NCBI GenBank assembly: GCA_020438525.1
Contig: JAGQUL010000071.1
Span: 1 to 11,605, forward strand
Source: Thermoleophilia bacterium
GTDB lineage: Bacteria; Actinomycetota; Thermoleophilia; Gaiellales; SKUG01
Length of the DNA stretch: 11,605 bases
Reading direction: 5' to 3'
Shown here: piece after piece, positions 6,048 to 11,605 of the stretch
Layout of the letters: each line of letters begins with the position of its first letter
Numbering within the stretch: the first letter of the stretch is position 1
Position numbers and translations under genes: made by a program
The notes under the pieces: generated by a model
The model's input: only the letters and a program-made list of their open reading frames with translations
What the model was told of the DNA's origin: nothing
Databases searched by the model: none

Positions 6048-7067
6048 TCAGCGACCCTTCATCCGGGACGGGTCGAACGCGTCGCGCAGGCCGTCGCCGA
6101 TGAAGTTGACGCAGAGCACGCTCACGAGGATCGCGAGCGCGGGAAACCACGTCAGCCACCAGTACTGCACGGCAGTGAACACGTCGCGCGCGTCGAGCAG
6201 CATGTTGCCCCAGGTCGGCGTGGGGAGCGCCACGCCCAGGCCGAGGAAGCTGAGCGTGCTCTCGCCGAGGATCGCAGTGGCGACCGCGAGCGTGGTGAAC
6301 ACTGCGAGCACGCTCACGGTGTTGGGCAGCACGTGCACGACCATCACCCGCCGGTTGCTTGCGCCGAGCGCGATCGACGCCTCCACGAACTCGCGCCTGC
6401 GCAGCGACACGACCTGGCTGCGCACGACCCGGCTGATCGGCATCCAGCCGAGGATGCTCATGATCAGGATGATCCGCCACTGCGCCGGAATCGTGCCGAG
6501 CACCTTGCCTGCGGAGCTCGACTCGGAGTTGACCACGCTGCTCATCGCGATCAGCAGGGGCAGGCTCGGGATCGTCATCAGGATGTTCACGATCCAGCCC
6601 AGCCGAGCATCCGTCGCGCCGCCGTAGAACCCCTGCATCATGCCGACGGTGGCACCCATAGTGGCGCTCAGCAGCGCCACCGAGAGTCCGATCAGCAGGC
6701 TCACGCGCCCGGCCTCGAGCAGGCGCGCCAGCACGTCACGACCGATCTGGTCCGTGCCGAGCGGATGCTCCATGCTCGGCGCGGTGGCCGCGAGCACGTC
6801 GAAGTCGACCTGCGTGGCGCTCCACGGCAGCAGCATCGGGCCCACGATGCACGCGGCGGCGAGCAGCAGCATCACGAACAGCGACACGCGTGCGGGAACG
6901 TGCCCCTGGAAGGAGTCCCAGATCGTGCGCAGCTGGGTGCGCTCATCGCTGGCGATCGGCAGCGTGTCGGCGCTCGCCGCGCGCGTTGCCGGACCCTGCA
7001 TCAGCGCGCCGGCGCGCATCGGCGATGCCGGTAGTCGTCCACTCGCGTGTGTCTGCGCCGCGCTCAC
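6048..7067 (-). CDS. ABC importer permease, DppC/OppC family
   Basis: This 339-residue inner permease belongs to the peptide/nickel-type importer family. Residues 1-55 are a cytoplasmic tail that is longer than usual and rich in Ala, Ser and Pro. A first helix spans about 59-82. The conserved HPLGTDQIGRDVLARLL block (101-117) follows, then further helices. The EAA loop (EFVEASIALGASNRR, 226-240), which contacts the ATPase, and a final helix near 305-323 complete it. The GTG start at 7067 overlaps the stop of the preceding permease (sequence GTGA), indicating translational coupling. It is the last gene of the operon in this window and ends 13 bases from the convergent VTC gene. No ATPase gene follows, so the energising subunits must be encoded elsewhere. 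The substrate is not deducible from sequence; oligopeptide, dipeptide or another small solute are all possible. Confidence 0.92.
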   Translation of the reverse strand: MSAAQTHASGRLPASPMRAGALMQGPATRAASADTLPIASDERTQLRTIWDSFQGHVPARVSLFVMLLLAAACIVGPMLLPWSATQVDFDVLAATAPSMEHPLGTDQIGRDVLARLLEAGRVSLLIGLSVALLSATMGATVGMMQGFYGGATDARLGWIVNILMTIPSLPLLIAMSSVVNSESSSAGKVLGTIPAQWRIILIMSILGWMPISRVVRSQVVSLRRREFVEASIALGASNRRVMVVHVLPNTVSVLAVFTTLAVATAILGESTLSFLGLGVALPTPTWGNMLLDARDVFTAVQYWWLTWFPALAILVSVLCVNFIGDGLRDAFDPSRMKGR

Positions 7068-8026
7068 GATTCCACCCGCACCCTCGGGTCGAGCGCGCCG
7101 TAGAGCAGGTCGGCCAGGGCGTTGCACACGACCATCATCAGGCCGACCATCATCAGGATGTCGAGCACCACCACGCGGTCGTTGCCGTTCACCGAATCGA
7201 GCAGCAGCGTGCCCACGCCGGGCAGTCCGAACACGCTCTCCACGACGACGGAGCCCGCGACGAGCTTGCCGAGGTCGATCGCCACGAGCGTGATGATGGG
7301 CAGCAGCGCGTTGCGCATCGAGTGGCGAAGGAACACGAGCTTGCCGGGCAGTCCCTTCGCGCGTGCGCACAGCACGTACTGCTCGCCGAGCACGCCGAGC
7401 AGCTCGCCGCGCTGGTAGCGCACCCACATCGCGATGTGCGTGAGCGTGAGCGTGAGGATCGGCAACGCGAGCCGCTGCGCCCACTCGAACCACGACGCGC
7501 CGATGTCGGGCGTGCCGCTCGTGTAGAACACCACGCCGCCGGTCCAGTCGCGCAGCGTCACCGCGAGCAGCTGCAGCACGAGCGCCATGAAGAACGCCGG
7601 CATCGCGAGCAGCGAGAGCGTGAGGAACGTGGTGGCGTAGTCGATGCGCGAGTTCGCGCGCACCGCGCAGTACGCACCGAGCGGCAGCCCGATCCCGACG
7701 CTCAGCGCGAGCGAGATCGATGCGATCGTGAGCGTGAGCGGCAGCCGCTCCATGATCATCTCGCCTGCCGGCTGGAACGTGCGGATGCTCATGCCCAGGT
7801 CGCCGTGCAGCACGCCGCTCAGCCAGTGCCAGTACTGCACGATCAGGGGCTGGTCCCAGCCGTGCTCCTTGGCGATTCGTGCGACCGCTTCCGGGGAGAG
7901 GTTCGCGACCTCGAGCATGAGTGCCATGGGGGAGGGGCCGAGGCTGAGGATGCCGAACACGAGCAGGCTCGTGACGAGCATGATCACGGGCAGTGCGGCG
8001 AGTCGGCGAACGAGCAGCTCGGTCAC
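7064..8026 (-). CDS. ABC importer permease, DppB/OppB family
   Basis: The 320-residue protein is the outer-half permease of the same importer. A first transmembrane helix spans about residues 8-30, followed by an extracytoplasmic region with the family motif YWHWLSGVLHGDLGMS (65-80). Further helices lie near 97-122, 132-156, 185-203, 240-262 and 284-310. The cytoplasmic EAA loop is EQYVLCARAKGLPGK (215-229). It ends in the usual ALDPRVR. The GTG at 8026 overlaps the stop of the binding-protein gene in GTGA, and its own stop overlaps the next permease start. The three genes therefore form one tightly coupled transcript. Longer readings beginning upstream are shadows of the binding-protein gene. 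It should dimerise with the DppC-like permease to form the membrane channel. Confidence 0.92.
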   Translation of the reverse strand: MTELLVRRLAALPVIMLVTSLLVFGILSLGPSPMALMLEVANLSPEAVARIAKEHGWDQPLIVQYWHWLSGVLHGDLGMSIRTFQPAGEMIMERLPLTLTIASISLALSVGIGLPLGAYCAVRANSRIDYATTFLTLSLLAMPAFFMALVLQLLAVTLRDWTGGVVFYTSGTPDIGASWFEWAQRLALPILTLTLTHIAMWVRYQRGELLGVLGEQYVLCARAKGLPGKLVFLRHSMRNALLPIITLVAIDLGKLVAGSVVVESVFGLPGVGTLLLDSVNGNDRVVVLDILMMVGLMMVVCNALADLLYGALDPRVRVES

Positions 8027-9711
8027 GTGCCGACCTCCCACTGCTCGATGTTCCACGTGTGCAGCCCGACCGGGTTGAGCGCAAGCCCCGTCACGCTGCT
8101 GCGCCACGCCACCACGTCGGGGCTGCGAAACAGCGGCAGCACGGGCACCTGGTCGGCGATCCGCTCGTTGACCTGCCGCACCACCGCGGCACGCTCGACC
8201 GGGTCGACGATCTGGTCGGCCTTCGACATCAGCGCATCCGCTTCGTGGTCGCACCAGCCGGCACGGTTCTTGCCGGCCCACGACGGCTGCTTCGGAATCT
8301 CGTTGCAGCCGTAGATCAGGTTCGGGAGCGGCTCGGTGCCCGTCAGCTCGCTCCACTCACCCAGGTGGAACTGGCCGTGCGGCGCGGTGTGGCTGTAGAG
8401 CACCTCGGTCGGGATCAGCCGGATCTCGGTGCGGATCCCCTGCTCGCGCAGCTGCTCCTGTACGAGCTGCGCCACCTTCGCGCGGAACGGCATGCTGCCC
8501 GCGCCTGCCACCCACGTGAGCGTGAGCGGCGTGCCGTCCTTCGTCCACGGCCCGGATCCGCTGCGGCTCCAGCCCGCGTCGGTCAGCAGCTTCGCGACCC
8601 TGTCGGGGTCGGGCTTCGCGTAGCGGGCGAACGGCTCGTCGTAGTACACGTCGCCGGGGTTCGACACCATCGGGCTGACCGACGGCGACACGGCGCCCGA
8701 CAGGATCACGTCGGTGATCATCCGGCGATCGATCGCGTACGCGAGCGCCTGCCGCACGTGGGGATCGTCGAGCGGCGGGCGGGTGGTGCGCATCACCAGC
8801 AGCTCCATCACGGCGCCCGGCATGATCGCGAAGTCGACATCCGGCGTCGCCTCGAGCTCCTGCTGCAGGTTCGTGTCTGCAGGGATGAACGCCACGTCGG
8901 CCTCGCGCATCCGAAGCTGCATCTTGAGCGTGTTCGCATCCTTCACGAAGCGGAACACGATCCGGTCGGTCTTCGCCTCATGGCCGGTGCGCCAGTAGTG
9001 CTCGTTTCGACGCAGCGTGAGGCGAACGCCGCGCTGCCACGACTCGAACACGTACGGCCCGCTCGACACGGTCACCGAGTCGTTCCAGTACGTGTTGAAG
9101 TCCATGCCGTGCAGCGCGTGCTCGGGCAGCGGCGGCGTGGCCAGGATCCGCGACAGGTACGGCGCGTACCGGGTCCGAAATCGGATCACCACCGAGCGAG
9201 AGCTCGGGCAGTCGACGGTCGAGATCTGCTCCCAGCCGAGCCGGGTGGCGATCTGGTAGCGCTCCTGCATCACGGTCTGCCAGGTGAAGCGTACGTCGTC
9301 GCACGAGATCGGCCGCCCGTCCGACCACTTCGCCGCCGGCTGCAGGTCGAACTGCACGCGCATGCCACCGCTCGGCTCGAGCACCACGCCGCCGTTGTCG
9401 AGCGTCGGCACCGACGTGGCGAGCACCGGCTGCCACTTCCCGGCATCGTCGAGCACGACGATCGGATCCGACAGGCCGTCGGTGAGCTGCTGCGCGATCG
9501 CCATCGCTCCCGGCGCGAGCCAGAAGTTGAGGATCGGTGGCTCCTTCGCCACCGCGACCACCAGCGTGCTCGGCCCGGCGGCACCGCTCGCCGGGTCGGC
9601 CGCGCCGCCACAGCCACCGAGCAGCACGGCGGCCAGCAGCACGAGCACCAGCAGCGGTGCGCTGCGCGCCGACTGCCGATGCGATCCGTCCCGATGCCCC
9701 GCCGTCGTCAT
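8023..9711 (-). CDS. Substrate-binding lipoprotein of a peptide/nickel-type ABC importer (SBP family 5)
   Basis: The 562-residue protein starts with a basic segment, a hydrophobic stretch (19-31) and the lipobox LGGC, so Cys34 would be lipidated and anchor it outside the membrane. Family-5 solute-binding signatures follow: AKWSDGRPISCDDVRFTW (127-144), SGPYVFESW (217-225) and VRQALAYAID (319-328). The length is normal for DppA/OppA-like proteins. It captures the substrate and delivers it to the two downstream permeases. It is the first gene of the operon. The ATG at 9711 has no clear ribosome site; GACAAT lies five bases upstream and could be a poor -10 element for leaderless expression. An extra internal Cys168 sits in TVDCPS, possibly pairing with Cys137. 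The specificity cannot be read from sequence. Confidence 0.92.
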   Translation of the reverse strand: MTTAGHRDGSHRQSARSAPLLVLVLLAAVLLGGCGGAADPASGAAGPSTLVVAVAKEPPILNFWLAPGAMAIAQQLTDGLSDPIVVLDDAGKWQPVLATSVPTLDNGGVVLEPSGGMRVQFDLQPAAKWSDGRPISCDDVRFTWQTVMQERYQIATRLGWEQISTVDCPSSRSVVIRFRTRYAPYLSRILATPPLPEHALHGMDFNTYWNDSVTVSSGPYVFESWQRGVRLTLRRNEHYWRTGHEAKTDRIVFRFVKDANTLKMQLRMREADVAFIPADTNLQQELEATPDVDFAIMPGAVMELLVMRTTRPPLDDPHVRQALAYAIDRRMITDVILSGAVSPSVSPMVSNPGDVYYDEPFARYAKPDPDRVAKLLTDAGWSRSGSGPWTKDGTPLTLTWVAGAGSMPFRAKVAQLVQEQLREQGIRTEIRLIPTEVLYSHTAPHGQFHLGEWSELTGTEPLPNLIYGCNEIPKQPSWAGKNRAGWCDHEADALMSKADQIVDPVERAAVVRQVNERIADQVPVLPLFRSPDVVAWRSSVTGLALNPVGLHTWNIEQWEVGT

Positions 9712-9896
9712 GCCGGATTGTCGTGGCCCGAGCGCGCCCGGTCGCGCACGCGTAGCGAGAGGACGGGCCGATCGCTGGCCGCAATCGCGGCGGCGACCCC
9801 CGGAATCTCGATCCCGCCATGGGTTCGGCTATCATCTGCGCGTCGTCGGGGCCTCGAACACGAGAGCGACGGTCCCCGCGCGCTGGAGGGAGTTCG
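9712..9896. promoter_or_regulatory. Divergent promoter region of importer and PLD-like gene
   Basis: This 185-bp gap separates the minus-strand importer operon from the plus-strand PLD-like gene. On the plus strand TATCAT at 9830-9835 could be a -10 element, about 60 bases before the start codon, but no good -35 hexamer is found. An in-frame ATG at 9819 overlaps this region; the strong ribosome site at 9885-9892 points to the later start instead. Confidence 0.3.
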
Positions 9897-10880
9897 ATGT
9901 TCCTGGACACGGCACCAGTCACCGGCCCGTCGATCACGGGCGTAACAGACGCACGGATCGTGACCGGCGGCGCCGAGGTGCTCGCCGACGCGGCACGGAT
10001 CGTGCGTGATGCGCACCACGACGTGAACATCGCGCTGTTTCGCACCACCCACGCCCCGATCTTCGACGCCCTGAGTGCAGTGGCGCGTCGCGGCGTCCAC
10101 GTGGAGATGCTCGTCGACGACCGCGAGGTTGCCCGAACGCCCGTGCCGCCCTGGCTGGCGAGCCACGCGGTCCTGCACGGGTACGGACCCGCGCCCGGCA
10201 AGCAGCACTCGAAGGCGATCTCGATCGACGGCGGACACCGCGTGCTCGTCGCCACCGACGTGTCCGATCACGACGCGCTCGGCCGCATGGAGTTCGCAGC
10301 CGAGCTGCACGGCGAGGATGCAGCGGTCGTCGAGAAGCTCCTGGTCGCCACCATGCGCGGCGACAGCGCGGCACAGCTCGACGCGCTCGCCGGCGCAGCA
10401 TCCCGCGGCGTGTACGCGAACGACCCGACGCTCGGATGGTTCGGGCTCACCGACACCATCGAGTCGCTCCTCGCGAGCGCGCGAACCCGGCTCGATGTCG
10501 CAACGAAGGTGCTCATCGATGCGCGGACCGGCGCCGCGCTGATCGCGGCAGCTCAGCGCGGGGTCGCCACGCGCGTGCTCGCGCACGAGGGCGATCCGAA
10601 GATCCTCGCTGCGCTGCGCGACGCCGGCGTCCACGTGTCGCTCGTGCCGTACGAGACCGCAGACGCGGCTCGGCTGACGATGCACGGCACCGCGATCCGC
10701 TCTGACGAGCGAGCGCTGTTCACCACCGCCTACTTCGATCCGCGTGTGCTGCACGGATCGACCGACCGGCGCTCCCGCGAACTGGGAATGGTGCTCGACG
10801 GGAGCGCCGCCCGTCAGCTCGACGCCGCGATCGACCACGTGTTCGCCGGCGGCGCAACGGCCTCGAGCGCGACGGCGTAG
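9897..10880 (+). CDS. Phospholipase-D-superfamily protein with one degenerate HKD motif
   Basis: The 327-residue protein has two PLD-like halves. Each begins with a strand-helix unit (DVNIALFRTTHAPIFDAL at 42-59; LDVATKVLIDARTGAAL at 199-215) and continues to an HKD site. The first site is intact: H104-x-K106-x4-D111. The second reads H263-G-T265-x4-D270, with threonine in place of the phosphate-binding lysine. Downstream glutamates E134 and E295 match the usual conserved position. Such enzymes cleave or transfer phosphodiesters in phospholipids or nucleic acids; cardiolipin synthases and nucleases share the fold. No signal peptide or membrane helix is seen, so a cytosolic protein is expected. 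GGAGGGAG at 9885-9892 gives an excellent ribosome site for the ATG at 9897; the earlier ATG at 9819 has none. It appears monocistronic. With one weakened site, activity may be reduced or altered. Confidence 0.82.
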   Translation: MFLDTAPVTGPSITGVTDARIVTGGAEVLADAARIVRDAHHDVNIALFRTTHAPIFDALSAVARRGVHVEMLVDDREVARTPVPPWLASHAVLHGYGPAPGKQHSKAISIDGGHRVLVATDVSDHDALGRMEFAAELHGEDAAVVEKLLVATMRGDSAAQLDALAGAASRGVYANDPTLGWFGLTDTIESLLASARTRLDVATKVLIDARTGAALIAAAQRGVATRVLAHEGDPKILAALRDAGVHVSLVPYETADAARLTMHGTAIRSDERALFTTAYFDPRVLHGSTDRRSRELGMVLDGSAARQLDAAIDHVFAGGATASSATA

Positions 10881-11226
10881 CAGGCGCGCAGTCGCTTCAG
10901 ACCACGAAGATCGTGAACTCGTGCAACGGTAATCCGAACCTGCCCGACTGTCGCGGTGAGGCCGCGTGCGGGTCCCCATGCACCTCGCATCGACGCTGTT
11001 CGACGTGATGCGGATGGGCATGGTGGTGCAGGTCCGACCCTGACGCGCGGCCCCATCGCGCAGCGCAGGACCGTCGAATTCGCCGCCGAGAGGGCCAAGT
11101 TCGCGTTGAAATCGCGGAAAATCGGGGAATTTCGGGCGTTCGGAGCTCACATGACGCGCAAACGTCCTGTGCAGACGCTAGCGTTCACCCGTCCTGTTAC
11201 CGGCAACCCCAGGGGAGAACGCCCAG
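10881..11226. other. Intergenic region between the PLD-like and HU-like genes
   Basis: This 346-bp stretch has no convincing protein gene. It contains a possible hairpin at 10986-11012 (CGCATC and GATGCG arms plus three inner pairs with one bulged base), which could end the PLD transcript although no T-run follows. A 31-codon Cys-rich frame starts at the GTG at 10913, and a 21-codon frame runs from the ATG at 10978. Neither has a good ribosome site. An A/T-richer patch lies near 11106-11133. The last 70 bp hold the presumed control region of the HU-like gene. Confidence 0.5.
11163..11197 (+). promoter_or_regulatory. Symmetric repeat cluster upstream of the HU-like gene
   Basis: A perfect 10-base palindrome ACGCTAGCGT (11175-11184) is flanked by two copies of CGTCCTGT (11163-11170 and 11190-11197), with 4- and 5-base gaps. 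TAGCGT inside the palindrome could act as a -10 element. The cluster lies 30-64 bases before the start codon, the expected place for promoter and operator. Confidence 0.4.
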
Positions 11227-11553
11227 ATGGCACTCACGCAGACCCAGCTCATCGCCAAGCTCGCCGAAGAGACCGAGCTCACCAAGGCAGAGGTCAAGAC
11301 CGTCCTGACCGCGCTCGAGGAGACCATCCTCAGCGAGATCAACGAGGCCGAGAAGGTCAAGATCGGCAGCCTCGTGCAGCTGCAGGTGAAGCTGAAGCCC
11401 GCCACCAAGGAGCGCGAGGGTCGCAACCCCGCGACCGGCGAGACCATCACCATCGCCGCCAAGCCGGCATCGGTGCAGCTCAAGGCCCGCCCGCTGGCGA
11501 AGGCCAAGAACGCGCTGCCGACCGTGCAGAAGGCGAAGAAGGTCCTCGGCTGA
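11227..11553 (+). CDS. HU-like nucleoid DNA-binding protein
   Basis: The 108-residue protein fits the HU/IHF family. An N-terminal helical dimerisation half starts with TQTQLIAKLAEETELTK (4-20), a segment aligns with the usual V-x-L-x-G-F-G-x-F strand (VKIGSLVQLQV, 44-54), and the DNA-bending arm carries GRNPATGE (65-72), whose proline normally intercalates into the minor groove. The closing helix (LAKAKNALPTVQKAKKV) is lysine-rich and longer than in classic ~90-residue HU. The usual GFGTF stretch is replaced by IGSLVQ, so this is a divergent member. It would bind and bend DNA as a dimer and compact the chromosome. GGGGAG at 11212-11217 is a well-placed ribosome site for the ATG. Codon choice is strongly biased (GAG, AAG, ATC, CTC), suggesting high expression. 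A strong terminator follows the stop by 22 bases, so it is probably a single-gene transcript. Confidence 0.88.
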   Translation: MALTQTQLIAKLAEETELTKAEVKTVLTALEETILSEINEAEKVKIGSLVQLQVKLKPATKEREGRNPATGETITIAAKPASVQLKARPLAKAKNALPTVQKAKKVLG

Positions 11554-11575
11554 TCCAACTCGGATCCGTTGAGTG

Positions 11576-11603
11576 CGAAGGCCCCGCTTCGGCGGGGCCT
11601 TCG
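11576..11603 (+). terminator. Strong UUCG-loop terminator of the HU-like gene
   Basis: A 12-bp perfect GC-rich stem (11576-11587 with 11592-11603) is capped by TTCG, the very stable C(UUCG)G tetraloop. It starts 22 bases after the stop codon. The window ends two bases later, so any T-tract is out of view. Confidence 0.85.
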
Positions 11604-11605
11604 TG

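Noticed and set aside
7993..9945. 650-codon plus-strand frame
   Set aside because: It is antisense to the binding lipoprotein gene, which has a lipobox and family-5 signatures.
9708..11150. 480-codon minus-strand frame
   Set aside because: It is a shadow of the PLD-like gene, with no motifs and Arg/His/Gly-rich composition.
1..11605. CRISPR arrays, tRNA, rRNA, insertion-sequence ends
   Set aside because: No regularly spaced repeats, cloverleaf structures, transposase motifs or long terminal inverted repeats were found on reading both strands.

Overview
The window looks like a chromosomal segment of a high-GC bacterium, most likely an actinobacterium. Most genes use G or C at third codon positions, GTG and TTG starts occur, one transcript looks leaderless, and the importer lipoprotein has a Gram-positive-style lipobox. 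I cannot name the genus. The first ~1 kb has visibly lower GC and only unrecognised genes. The next ~1.6 kb carries a toxin-antitoxin-like pair, so the left end reads as accessory DNA joining more ordinary chromosome.

Layout from left to right. 1-402 is the 3' part of an unrecognised gene. 662-997 encodes a small three-helix membrane protein. 1027-2584 (minus) is a two-gene operon: a DNA polymerase beta-like nucleotidyltransferase (AbiEii/DUF6036 type) overlapping a winged-helix protein by 8 bases. It has a leaderless-looking promoter overlapped by a perfect palindrome. 2807-4969 (minus) encodes an Hsp100/Clp-type double AAA+ ATPase with unusual deletions. Across a 213-bp gap, 5183-6034 (plus) encodes a VTC-domain (polyphosphate-polymerase-like) protein. 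Both divergent genes begin with Pro/Thr/Ala-rich tails.

6048-9711 (minus) is an overlapping operon for a peptide/nickel-type ABC importer: lipoprotein, permease, permease. Its ATPases are not in the window. Divergent from it, 9897-10880 encodes a phospholipase-D-superfamily protein with one intact and one degenerate HKD motif. After a 346-bp intergenic stretch, 11227-11553 encodes an HU-like nucleoid protein, closed by a 12-bp-stem UUCG terminator at the right edge.

The most unusual element is the divergent ATPase/VTC pair. The ATPase keeps the nucleotide machinery of both AAA+ rings. It has lost the D1 pore-loop tyrosine, the whole D2 pore loop, the N-terminal Clp domain and the region that carries the ClpP-docking loop. 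It is therefore unlikely to be an ordinary unfoldase. Its neighbour is related to proteins that make or bind polyphosphate. A joint function is inference from the shared gene arrangement and tail composition only. The nucleotidyltransferase/winged-helix operon is a second candidate system, with gene order opposite to classical AbiE.
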